33,724 bases of DNA, taken from assembly GCA_027578815.1 (NCBI GenBank), contig JANBTH010000117.1:1-33724 (forward strand), in the 5' to 3' direction. The notes beneath the pieces were generated by a model. It saw nothing but the letters and a program-made list of their open reading frames with translations. It was not told the DNA's origin and did no database searches. The translations under genes were made by a program, and so were the position numbers. Shown here one piece after another: positions 1-8,686 of this stretch (positions are counted from its first letter, which is position 1; every line of letters starts with the position of its first letter). This stretch comes from Coemansia sp. RSA 1804. Taxonomy: Eukaryota; Kickxellomycota; Kickxellomycetes; Kickxellales; Kickxellaceae.

Positions 1-434
1 TTGAACAGCACGCGCTCCAGGCCGTGCGCCAGCGAAGGAACGCGGCTCATATGGCTGGTTCCGGTCTGCTTAAACTCATAAGCCTCGGGAACGATCCTGT
101 ACCACTTGCCGCTTTGAAGCGAGTGTGTCATCTCATGGACAACCACAGGCTCCTGATCGCAAATGAACCGTGTTCGGGGGCCAGCAGGAGCCTTCGATTC
201 ACTGCCGTCTTCAGATCCCTCTTTGCTAGCGCTGGCAGCCTCTGCCTCAGTTTCTGAGTACACTGGTGCTGGATCGACAATGCGCTGGTTCTCGTCTTTG
301 GATGCCCGTATGGTCTCTTTTTCTGGCGGAGTGTCTGTGCTGCTCGAATATAAGCGGGGAAGTCTAGTCGTCAGTCCCAGATCTCTACGAGTGTGTAAAA
401 GCGCTGCACCGTGGTGCCTACAACGAAGCAGCAT
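1..434 (-). CDS. PET127: PET127-like mitochondrial RNA-processing protein, 5' part only (runs off the left edge)
   Basis: An ATG at 434-432 on the minus strand opens a frame that stays open for 144 codons to base 1, so the 3' part is missing. The first 32 residues form a mitochondrial-type presequence: many Arg, only one acidic residue, and RLYSSS near a plausible cleavage point. A low-complexity Glu/Ser/Ala linker follows. The last visible part reads VPSLAHGLERVLF, which matches the conserved entry motif of the Pet127 family as I remember it (LAHGLDRVLF, then NPGV). In yeast, Pet127 is a mitochondrial membrane protein involved in 5' processing and turnover of mitochondrial RNAs. Presequence and reading frame are seen directly; the family call rests on one short motif. 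The gene diverges from the LEA-like gene at 1024. Confidence 0.7.
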   Translation of the reverse strand, partial: MLLRCRHHGAALLHTRRDLGLTTRLPRLYSSSTDTPPEKETIRASKDENQRIVDPAPVYSETEAEAASASKEGSEDGSESKAPAGPRTRFICDQEPVVVHEMTHSLQSGKWYRIVPEAYEFKQTGTSHMSRVPSLAHGLERVLF

Positions 435-1023
435 TCTGTCTGTATTTTTATGTTTGTGAAATTGACTAAAGTAGGAGAATATAGAGTGAATAAGAAAAGC
501 AGTTGTTTGTTAAAAAATAACCGTTTATCAAAAGCATTGAACTTTTCTAAATCATAATTTCCAATTAGCCATTTTATTCTATTCCAAATCAAAATGGGTT
601 ATCTGACGCTGAAATTAAATCAAAGGTGTTTTGATGTCATTGCTACTGTTGTGAAAACGAAGCGTCAAGACAACCACATAAGCCAAAGCTTGTGTAGATT
701 CTAGCATGTCTGTGTGACGCCATCCAGAGCAGTGTCTTGTTTGCGAACTATTATGCGCATTAGCTGTTCAAGCAGACAATGGATAAATATGACAATAAAG
801 CCGTCGTTATGCACGCCAGTTCTGACGTTATATATGCGACTTTGGTAATGTATGACAAATGCTACACAGCGTATAAAATCATATATAAAATTATGGTGGA
901 CATACACGAAGAATATCTTCAACAGAATTAGATGTTCTTTTTGTTTTCTTCAGCTTCCGGAAAAAGAGCTAAATAATAAACTTTTCTAGTTTTTATACGC
1001 AGATTAAACAACTCGCATCCACA
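435..1023. other. Divergent intergenic region (PET127-like / LEA-like membrane protein)
   Basis: This AT-rich region of about 590 bases lies between two divergent start codons and must hold both promoters. It contains a CCAAT box at 561-565 and, nearer the plus-strand gene, two TATA-like elements (listed separately). No open frame in it looks like a gene. Confidence 0.6.
872..890 (+). promoter_or_regulatory. Tandem TATA-like elements upstream of the LEA-like gene
   Basis: TATAAAA at 872-878 and TATATAAAA at 882-890 lie about 135-150 bases before the ATG at 1024. That spacing would allow a start of transcription near 910-925 and a leader of roughly 100 bases. This is a sequence match only. 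Confidence 0.45.
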
Positions 1024-2334
1024 ATGAGAAACCTACCACTATTGCCGCTGGGTGTGCTTCTGGCTACCGCTGTTGGCGCATTTATTCTTCAGCTGTTCGT
1101 CCGACCAGCGATGGGTGAGCTTATCCCGGCGACAGACAGCCAGATTACAATCGAGTTTGGAGCAGAACCAGAGCACTCGTACCATTGGTGGGATGCTCTT
1201 ACAAGCGGTGCCTCGGGGCTCTTTGCTCCAAAAATAGACGATACTTACAGCGCACTTGATGAAGCCCAGAAAAAGGCCTACATGGCGGGCGAGTATGTCA
1301 CGGACAATGCTGCGCAGTTTGGAAACGAGGTGAAGGAGAATGTCAAACATGCCGGCAACAGGGCGCAGCGCAAAGCCGAGCATTATGGAAGAAAGGCACA
1401 GCACGATGCTGCCCATCTTACAAAGCAAGCCAAGGAGAATGTGCAGCAAGCGGGCAACACGATGAAGCAAAAGGGCCAGAATGCATACAGCAAGGTTGAC
1501 GCCGAAGGAAGAAGAGTAGCTGATGAGGCAGAGCATGTGGTGGATAGAAACGTCCAGTATGGCAGCGGCTATCTCCACGGAATGTTCGGTAAGATCTCAA
1601 GGAAGATTTGGAGCTTTATTTCGACAACTCGTGGCGCAAGCAGCCATCTGAATGCAGAGCTAAAGTCTGGGCTCGAGAAGCTTGGAAACATGGTTGGGTC
1701 GCTGAACGATGGCGGTTCACCTTCATGGCCGGAGGCGGTGTTTGAGGGGACCAGAGACCAGTCGTTCTCGCATTACATCCACGATCTGGGCCGTGCATCC
1801 CAGGTTGCCAACGACCAGATCAGAAGGAAGCTCGACATCCACACCGAAATGCTTGCGAGTATGGCAAAGTCCCACCTGTCGTCAAGGCTGAGGCTCTCCG
1901 GATGCTATATCCCCATCCTTGTCCTTATTTCGCTGTATACGATGGCTAGAAACTGCTGCAGAAGTGCCAGACATAACCAACGTACTGCTACGGAAGGCGA
2001 TCGAAAGAGAAGTAGTGGCAACCACGGGCCGCAGTCTCTGGAGCAAGGTGGTGTTGGTGCAGGTGTGGATGCACTTGCAACTACCAGCGCTAATTTGGGC
2101 GTACTCTCACTGGCCTCGGTTCTTTTGGCTGTAATGGAGTTCAACGGCGTTGCAGGATGGTTGGTGGCCTCGTGCTACACTGCCCTTGTGGCCGGCATAG
2201 TTGCCGCGGCCGAGCCATCGTTTTTGGCAGGTGTCATATCAAGCGACAACACGGCTGGCGCTGGTTTGCGCCTTGCAATCGGCGTCACTGCAGTTTCCGC
2301 TGTCAGCTGTCTTATCCACACATTTTTTTGCTAG
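1024..2334 (+). CDS. Membrane protein with LEA-like amphipathic repeats, 436 aa, family not recognised
   Basis: Residues 7-26 are a hydrophobic N-terminal segment (signal peptide or anchor). Residues 80-180 are strongly amphipathic and rich in Ala, Lys, Glu, Gln and His. Loose 11-residue periodicity is visible in pieces such as AAQFGNEVKENVKHAGN and AKENVQQAGNTMKQKGQN, as in group 3 LEA (LEA_4) or perilipin-type lipid-surface helices. A second amphipathic region spans about 185-285. Hydrophobic segments at about 293-311, 358-378, 380-400 and 413-435 end in a C-terminal Cys. The layout suggests an integral protein of the ER, nuclear envelope or vacuole with a long soluble amphipathic loop. The start is the first ATG, with a clean A-rich context (ccacaATGAG). 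I do not recognise a family, and LEA resemblance by composition can mislead. The coding frame is convincing: 437 codons, no intron needed. Confidence 0.75.
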   Translation: MRNLPLLPLGVLLATAVGAFILQLFVRPAMGELIPATDSQITIEFGAEPEHSYHWWDALTSGASGLFAPKIDDTYSALDEAQKKAYMAGEYVTDNAAQFGNEVKENVKHAGNRAQRKAEHYGRKAQHDAAHLTKQAKENVQQAGNTMKQKGQNAYSKVDAEGRRVADEAEHVVDRNVQYGSGYLHGMFGKISRKIWSFISTTRGASSHLNAELKSGLEKLGNMVGSLNDGGSPSWPEAVFEGTRDQSFSHYIHDLGRASQVANDQIRRKLDIHTEMLASMAKSHLSSRLRLSGCYIPILVLISLYTMARNCCRSARHNQRTATEGDRKRSSGNHGPQSLEQGGVGAGVDALATTSANLGVLSLASVLLAVMEFNGVAGWLVASCYTALVAGIVAAAEPSFLAGVISSDNTAGAGLRLAIGVTAVSAVSCLIHTFFC

Positions 2335-2568
2335 ACCGCTAGCGTAGATAATAGCAGTCAAGCACCAGAAGATGTTCTATTCGCGAATGTGTTTTTCTAA
2401 ATATATTTTGGTCACTCTAACAAAGAAAAGCAAAAATAACAACATATTGCTCCTGCTATTCTGGTAAAAGACCAGAGATAATGTTTTTCTATCGGCAAAG
2501 TTTGAAAGTTTGTTGTTCGCTTTCGCACGCATCGGCGACCCATTGCTCCATCTTTACTGGCTGACTGG

Positions 2569-5442
2569 CTAATTAAGGTCATCAACAAGCTTTTTCAACC
2601 TCACATACTCCCCATCCTTGAATGGGCCGACATGTCGCCGAAACTCCTCAGGGAATCGACGGCTCATCGCCTTGTGCTGCGTATCACTCCGATCCCAGCC
2701 GAACGAAGTTCCCCATTTGCGATTCAGTGCTCGACGAGCCGGATGTGCGGGCTTCTGCATGCATAACCCGCGGATATCAAGCCCCGCATCCTTGTTGCCA
2801 GAGGCTATCGCATTCTGGTAGAGACTAAGAACGTCTTCCATGGTCGGGGCGTGTGCATGTTCCAGTATCTCGGTCTTCTCCTCGCGGATAAGACGGATTG
2901 CAGAGTTGATGTCGCGGTTGCTTCCCAAAAGGGTGATCATCTCGATATACATGGCATGCTCGGTCTTCATGTCGCAGCCTATGCGTCTGCGTGCGGTCTC
3001 GCGGTCGGCTGGCAGCACTGCAAGAGAACCCCCGGCAACATTGGTCGGAATCGCACTTTCTCCAGGGAAGACCAGGCTCTCGGCAAGATTCAGCATGCCC
3101 TGCGTGGCCGTGTTTGGTGACTGCAATTCCTTGTCCAGCTCGATGGGCTGGTTGAACTCATCCACATCTCGTGCATAAACTCTCGTTTTTGGCGTTTTAA
3201 GCTTCTCCCAACCAGGAGTGTTGAGCGCGCGCTCGACATCGGCCCGCCATGCCTTGTACTCATCCCAGACACGCCATGCGCTGGGCACATCGCGCGTACG
3301 CTCACACAACCGAATGATCCTCTGGAACGTCCATCCGTCCCTTGCCACGCCGTACTTTTTGAAGGCGCCCAAGTAAATGTACCATGCATCATAGTAGCGG
3401 CCGTTGTTGATGGTCGCCGACAGATACGCATTGAGCAACTGCGATGTCACATCGCCTTTCAGGTAGTCAAGATAAAAGTACATTAGCCTTGTTGCCTCGG
3501 AGCCAATGGATTTCGGGGACTCTGGAACAGCTTGGGGAATCATCACGTCAATCACATCCAGATAGCTACCATTGATATTGTTGTTGCCCTCACCGGAGGA
3601 GGTGGTCTCATTGGCAATGTTAATAGCCTCCAGGGATCTAAACTGAATTTCATTGAGTTTGGATGCATTGGACAGAGTGCGGTACTTGTTCTCTGCCCTT
3701 GAGATCATCTGGTTTAGTCCGAATGCAAACGCCGACCCATCCTTCCGATCTTTGACCGCCGCAAAAGCCTCCATAGCAATATTCTCGTAGCTTTTGGCAA
3801 TTTTCCACGAGCAACACTTCACGTTTCTCTGATATCCTGCATACGCCCACATCATATTTGCAATCGTTATCGAGTCGACCTTGACCAGCTCCTGATACTT
3901 GGGATCCATCGACTTTTTGAGCATATCCTTAAAGATATCCCTAGCCAGTCCAAGATTCCTTTTGCGCGCGCAAGCGTAGATGATTGTGTTGTATGTGTAA
4001 AAGTCCGGCTCAAACCCGTGCGTCTCCATCATATGCAGCAAGCGGAAGCACTCGTCAAAGTAGTCTGGACGCACTGCACAGGCGTGGATCAGCGAGTTAA
4101 AGGTAACATCTGAAAGCGCCATGTGTTTCGAGATCATCTCTTCAAAGAGGTTTATTGCCTTTTCGACCTCGCCGTTTTTAGCGCATGCGTTGATCATGAT
4201 CGAAAATGAAACTGTCTCAGGCTCGGAGATCGCGTACCTCAAATGCTCGAACACTCCCCAAGCGCGCTTGAAATCACCAATCTTTAGACATGCTACAATC
4301 AGACTGTTGTAGATGGCTGTGTTTGGCCATATCTCGCGCTTCTTCATGGTTTCGTACACTCTAAATGCATCGTCAATGCGATTGAACTCCCTGTACGCGT
4401 GGATCAGGGTTCCATACGAATACATTGTCGGCTCCAGACCTTCCTCCTCAAGCTTTTTAAACATTGATATGGCCGTTTCAAGGTCTCCAGCCTTTGCATA
4501 GGCCATTGTTAGATTGGCAAAGGTCGTCTGGTCGGGTTTAACATTCGCTTCGCTCATCAGCTCGTACGCCTGTACAGCCTCCTCTAGGCGCCCAGCAAGG
4601 GTGTTGGCAAATATGACATGATTGAATTCTGCGGTTTTCAACTCTGGCACTGCTAAATCGGCGTAAGCAGCATCAGAATTGATTACTGATTCCACCTCAT
4701 CGAAAGGTTGCACGCTTTTATTAGGCATGATCGAAGAAGACAACGTGTTTGTCATTTTTACCTTGTTTTGCAGCTCCTTAACACTAAACTGATCGGCAGA
4801 GGCAAGAACGGCGAGTTTTGCCTCCTCCATCTCGCGAATCGTCCGCGTATCCATGTACATAAGCTTTTCCATGGTCTTCTCAGATATCGGCTGACGTCCA
4901 GATTTCTCTCTGTCAGCGGATGGTTTCTCATCCTTGTCTTTATTTTGCTTGGGTTCCTTTTTGTCTTTTCCTAGTGCTGCCGACAAGCGTCTCTTCTCTT
5001 TGGACACTCGGACCATCTCCAAGTATTCTGCCCGGCTCTTGTGACGCAATGACTGCTCATCTCGCTCTTTTCGTTTCTCAGTGCTCATGATAGAGTCAAA
5101 GATCTTGCCAACCTCTTCGTCAGTGACTTTAATCTTTTCAATAGCACTTGTTTCTTCTTCGCCAATATTGTTTGTGGCTTTTATGAGGTTTTCAGTGGCC
5201 AATGTTTCTGGACGTGGTGGCATCTTCGATCTAGCTCGTGGGTACCGCAGATGGTCTTCAAACTGTCTAGGGCGCCCTCTATAGCTACTACTGGTTGCGA
5301 AATTCCGCCGAGAAAGTGCTGTCTGCACTATCTGTACCGCAGGTAGTGAAGCGGCGATCCGTGTTGAAAGGTAACTAAATGCAGCCCTTGAGCCAAAGGG
5401 GCGCTGGGAAACACGGCAACCCACCGCACGAAGCATCGTCAT
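2569..5442 (-). CDS. Mitochondrial pentatricopeptide-repeat (PPR) protein, 957 aa
   Basis: The N-terminus (to about residue 55) is Arg/Ser/Ala-rich without acidic residues and includes RRNFATSSS, a typical mitochondrial presequence end. Residues 90-200 are highly charged (Lys/Glu) and probably coiled or disordered. A run of about seven PPR units spans residues 270-540. Each has the TxNxLIxAYxKxG...A..xFxxMxxxGxxPD pattern, for example TFANLTMAYAKAGDLETAI and YTYNTIIYACARKRNLGLA. A second helical-repeat block lies at about 664-740. PPR proteins bind single-stranded organellar RNA and act in processing, stability or translation. Fungal PPR proteins of this length include Ccm1/Dmr1-like and Pet309/Ppr-type factors; I cannot choose between them. 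The frame is intronless. Translation could begin at Met1 or Met3. It converges with the LEA-like gene, leaving 234 bases between stop codons. Confidence 0.9.
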   Translation of the reverse strand: MTMLRAVGCRVSQRPFGSRAAFSYLSTRIAASLPAVQIVQTALSRRNFATSSSYRGRPRQFEDHLRYPRARSKMPPRPETLATENLIKATNNIGEEETSAIEKIKVTDEEVGKIFDSIMSTEKRKERDEQSLRHKSRAEYLEMVRVSKEKRRLSAALGKDKKEPKQNKDKDEKPSADREKSGRQPISEKTMEKLMYMDTRTIREMEEAKLAVLASADQFSVKELQNKVKMTNTLSSSIMPNKSVQPFDEVESVINSDAAYADLAVPELKTAEFNHVIFANTLAGRLEEAVQAYELMSEANVKPDQTTFANLTMAYAKAGDLETAISMFKKLEEEGLEPTMYSYGTLIHAYREFNRIDDAFRVYETMKKREIWPNTAIYNSLIVACLKIGDFKRAWGVFEHLRYAISEPETVSFSIMINACAKNGEVEKAINLFEEMISKHMALSDVTFNSLIHACAVRPDYFDECFRLLHMMETHGFEPDFYTYNTIIYACARKRNLGLARDIFKDMLKKSMDPKYQELVKVDSITIANMMWAYAGYQRNVKCCSWKIAKSYENIAMEAFAAVKDRKDGSAFAFGLNQMISRAENKYRTLSNASKLNEIQFRSLEAINIANETTSSGEGNNNINGSYLDVIDVMIPQAVPESPKSIGSEATRLMYFYLDYLKGDVTSQLLNAYLSATINNGRYYDAWYIYLGAFKKYGVARDGWTFQRIIRLCERTRDVPSAWRVWDEYKAWRADVERALNTPGWEKLKTPKTRVYARDVDEFNQPIELDKELQSPNTATQGMLNLAESLVFPGESAIPTNVAGGSLAVLPADRETARRRIGCDMKTEHAMYIEMITLLGSNRDINSAIRLIREEKTEILEHAHAPTMEDVLSLYQNAIASGNKDAGLDIRGLCMQKPAHPARRALNRKWGTSFGWDRSDTQHKAMSRRFPEEFRRHVGPFKDGEYVRLKKLVDDLN

Positions 5443-5748
5443 ACTGTTATATTAATGGTTATATAATGTCTACTTTAAATAAATAAAGAAATAAAAAGTC
5501 AAAATGCAAAAGAGAAAGCAAACCTACTTTAGCTTTTTTATCATCCTTTTTTTGCAGCATGAAAGAAAAGTTGCAATCAACAGACATTACTAGAATTTTC
5601 ATTTTAATCACGATCAATAAACAACACAACCAAATGTTGTTGATTCATATTACTAAGAATCAGAACCCCTAATCAAATCGATCCATGTCATGCTGTGAAT
5701 GGATTTGTTATATCTCTTATTTAAAAATAGCAAACCCTATTAGCAAAT
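5443..5748. other. Intergenic region between the PPR and SPX-RING genes
   Basis: These 306 AT-rich bases lie between two minus-strand genes and should hold the 3' end of the SPX-RING transcript and the PPR promoter. A telobox-like AAACCCTAT occurs at 5732-5740. No gene seen. Confidence 0.5.
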
Positions 5749-7639
5749 TCACATTATTGTGCACGAGCGCTCATGCTTGTACGCCTGCATGATGGCCAGC
5801 GACTCTTCCTCGCTAATCTCCTGTTGTATTTCACGCTGCTTTTCCTTGATCTCCTTGGGAAAGTACAGTTTGAGAAAGTTCAACAGCGCAGTGTCGATGT
5901 TTGTCACACTGGCATTGTATACGGCTCTCTTGGATCGACATAGAGGGCAGTCAAAGATACGTCGCCGCGAGGCTTTCACAACGCAACGCGAACAAAATAC
6001 ATGGCCACAGTCCAGCCGCAGTGGTCGCCAGGCGATGTTAAGACACATGGGGCAGAGGTAGTCGTTTATTTGCGGCACGACACCAACGAGGTCATTGTAA
6101 ACTGTGTAGATTAGCGCCTTGGTCAGCGAGGTGGCGTCAATGTTTACAATCTGAGGAAACTGTGTTTTTGCAATCAAATGTGTGCGCTTGTCGTGCTTTT
6201 TAATTATTTTCCGTGTTGCAAGCTCGTTCATTTCCTGCAGGAGCCGTAGATATGAAAGCTCAATGTTAAGCTTGTAAAAGCTCATCAGAATCCTTGCCGA
6301 GTGTGGGTCACGGAATTTCGGCGTCAAACCAATCTTTTCAATGTGCTTTGTAAACTTTGCAAATCGATTCTGGCATTCTCTCGCTGGATTGGCTGGCCGG
6401 AAGTCGCCATCCGAGTGATCCCAGACGTCAGCATCGATGTACAGCCGGAAAATTTCGCGCCAGATCTCAAAATCGTGTTTAAAAGGAGATGTCACCGTAG
6501 TTAAATCGCTGCCCAGTGACACTACATTGGACTTGTACTGTTTGGTGTATTTTTGCTCAAAGCTCTGCATGCGATTAATGTAGTTTAGCAGCTGATCAAA
6601 AAACAGCTGGTCGGTTTCAAGGCGTACAACAACAACTTGTGTTTCCTCGGTGTTTTCCATCGGTTTTGGCACCATTTGGATGTCTTCATTATCATTCGGC
6701 AATGTCGGTTCTGTAGAAGTGTCGCCCTTAGCCAGTGGTAAAAGTATATTATTAATAGCGGCGGCGTCAGTTAAGTGCGATAGTGGTATTGATGTGCAGT
6801 CGGGTTCTTTTTCAGTCGTCTCCTTGTCATCATTTTCCTTGCCTAACCCATCTAGATTATTGACTGTGGTGTTTTGGTCTGTATCTGAAGAAACAACGGG
6901 GAACTCCGCAAACTGAAAATGTTGATTGGAGACTGGTCTGCGTATCTTGACGGTTATCATTGGGTGTACAATGCCCTGCTTGTCTTCTATATGTTTGATG
7001 CAAAACAAAGACCATGATGTGTTTTAAAACCAGTACAGATACAATTTTGAGTTAAAATACACCGGTAACAAGGCCTTGCAATAATATTGACCCACTCTTC
7101 TTCATCTGTCATTTCACAAGTAAGATGCGACAATGATACAAGAACGAGGAGAGAGAAAATCTGGACAAGGCGGTCATCATGTGTGTAATCGTGCCAGATA
7201 AAGACATCACACAATAAAAGACATTGCAATATGCTTATCAATTGTTTGTCAACTACAAATACCTACTTTCAATGCTGTATTCGATTCCCTCTAGAAATGA
7301 CGCTAGTGGGGCTTTTTGAGACGTTTCGTCTGACTCACCGCCGCTACTATTATCAACCTTTGAGCTAATAACAGCGGTGCTGTATGACTCTCCGGGCTGC
7401 AATTCCAGTGGTATGGCTTTTGTGCCTGTGGCCTTTCCAGCCTCTTTATCATCATTGCTGCTCGTCGCGTCTTCGCTGGTGCTATCAGGCAATGTCAGGT
7501 TTAGCGTCTTAAAGGCGGTGTCCAGCTCCACAACAATCTTTTTAATGTTCTTTTTTAGCAGCTTGTACTGGATAATATAGGGCTGCCATTCTTCAGGGAG
7601 TTCTTTTGCGTTTGTCTCAATTGTTTTACCAAATTTCAT
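5749..7639 (-). CDS. SPX-RING E3 ubiquitin ligase (phosphate sensing), two exons, C-terminal CaaX box
   Basis: Exon 1 is 7639-7267 and exon 2 is 6986-5749. The inferred intron (6987-7266) starts GTAGGT, ends ATATAG and joins in phase 1, giving 536 residues. The N-terminus (KFGKTI..., then YKLLKKNIKKI at about 25-35) is the first part of an SPX domain. The second SPX core helix with its lysine surface appears at about 382-393 (TRKIIKKHDKRT). A C3HC4 RING follows with Cys436, 439, 451, His453, Cys456, 459, 471 and 474. SPX domains bind inositol pyrophosphates. Fungal SPX-RING ligases, including what I recall as fission-yeast Pqr1, regulate phosphate uptake. An acidic Ser-rich insertion separates the SPX halves, as is usual in this family. 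The last four residues, CTIM, form a CaaX prenylation motif. The start at Met 7639 is chosen because MKFGK is the canonical SPX beginning. The intron boundary is the least certain part. Confidence 0.82.
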
Positions 7640-7731
7640 TGTCTGAAAAGTGCGCAATCGTGTTCAGCCGACAGAGCAGTAAATACCTGATCGACGAAAA
7701 CAGTAAGCATGTAAAGTATGGATGACTGGGT

Positions 7732-7741
7732 ATTTATATAG
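7732..7741 (-). promoter_or_regulatory. TATA box of the SPX-RING gene
   Basis: On the minus strand the sequence reads TATATAAATA, a perfect TATA-box match, about 92 bases upstream of the chosen start codon at 7639. That is a normal distance for a fungal TATA promoter and supports the start choice. Confidence 0.6.
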
Positions 7742-8190
7742 CAGCCTCGGCCTGGTGCGGCATGGAATTATAGAAATACAAAAATTATATTAGTGCAGAT
7801 AACACAAGAATAAAAGGTTGAAGAAAGAAAGGTGGGAAAGAACTTTTTTTCGAATATTGCCCACCTTTTATAAAATGCCTAGAAAGGAATGATTGGCCAG
7901 CCAAACATAGAGCATGGTTTATTTGCTAACGTCTGCGAAGTTAAAGACTTTTGGCACTTTGTGAGATTCTCTGATGCAAAAACATATAACTCTTATTTTA
8001 TGAACTTGTAAGTTCCATTACATCGCGTATAACGTTGTAAAGGGGAATCCCGTTAACGGCAGACATAAGAGATGTGGCTGGTTTGGGGGTTGACTACAAC
8101 AATCTGTAGTTTTTGAGATAAACGCCACACACTTCATATCCTCAATCCTCTTTCGCACAACACAAATACCGGATACATCAAGAAAGCCCT

Positions 8191-8196
8191 TTTATT
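8191..8196 (-). terminator. Polyadenylation signal of the P2 gene
   Basis: AATAAA on the minus strand, about 160 bases after the P2 stop codon. It is the only clear polyadenylation hexamer I noticed in this gene's 3' flank. Confidence 0.45.
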
Positions 8197-8353
8197 GCAA
8201 CACTACAGTAACCGCAAGAGAAGATAACACACGCACCAGCGGAAAGCAAAGTAACAACAGGTGAGAAAAAAAGATCCCTACAGCACAGCGAATATCGCAG
8301 TATGCAGACGAGTTGGTTTTGTTTGAAAAGCAACAGATCCAAAGAAAAACACC

Positions 8354-8686
8354 TTAGTCGAAGAGACCGAAGCCCATGTCGTCGTCGGACTCCTCTTCCT
8401 CTTCCTCAGCCTTCTTGTCGGCCTTCTCCTCGGCAGCAGCACCGCCAGCAGCGGCACCACCGGCAGAGGCAACGGCACCACCCGAAGGAACGGAGGCAAG
8501 CTTGGATGAACCCTCAGCAATCAGCTGGTCAATCTCCTTGCCCTCGAGGGCGGCCAGGAGCTTGCTGATGCGCTCGCTGTCGACATCAACACCACCGGCA
8601 GAGACAACCTTGGAGATGGCGTCGGCGGAGGGAGTGGCCTCGGGGTTGGCGAGCTTGAGAAGAAGGTAGGCAGCAATGTAACGCAT
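8354..8686 (-). CDS. RPP2: 60S acidic ribosomal protein P2, 110 aa
   Basis: The protein starts MRYIAAYLLLKLANPEATPS, the P2 signature (P1 proteins lack the MxYLAAYLLL start). An Ala/Gly-rich hinge follows at about 66-88, then an acidic stretch and the universal C-terminal SDDDMGFGLFD, which contacts elongation factors and is recognised by ricin-type toxins in other eukaryotes. P2 pairs with P1 on P0 in the ribosomal stalk and helps recruit translational GTPases. The length matches the family. The ATG at 8686 is chosen because the domain begins there and a splice acceptor lies four bases upstream. Codon choice is strongly biased towards C-ending codons (ACC, GCC, AAG), as expected for a highly expressed gene. 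The open frame extends further upstream only through an apparent leader intron. Confidence 0.97.
   Translation of the reverse strand: MRYIAAYLLLKLANPEATPSADAISKVVSAGGVDVDSERISKLLAALEGKEIDQLIAEGSSKLASVPSGGAVASAGGAAAGGAAAEEKADKKAEEEEEESDDDMGFGLFD

Larger units (their letters stand above)
7640..8353. other. Intergenic region between SPX-RING and RPP2 (both minus strand)
   Basis: This region holds the SPX-RING promoter near 7640-7750 and the 3' untranslated region of the P2 gene near 8190-8353. A 9-bp inverted repeat (AAAGGTGGG at 7828-7836, CCCACCTTT at 7860-7868) and a perfect 10-bp palindrome CCGTTAACGG at 8050-8059, which fits a doubled Myb-type site, lie in between. No gene seen. Confidence 0.5.

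Noticed and set aside
6987..7241. 84-residue open frame inside the SPX-RING intron
   Set aside because: It has no SPX features. Removing it as a GT-AG intron in phase 1 gives a continuous SPX-RING protein.
8050..8059. Perfect palindrome CCGTTAACGG (Myb-like double site)
   Set aside because: A single 10-base palindrome is expected occasionally, and it is not close to a start codon. Kept only as a note in the intergenic entry.
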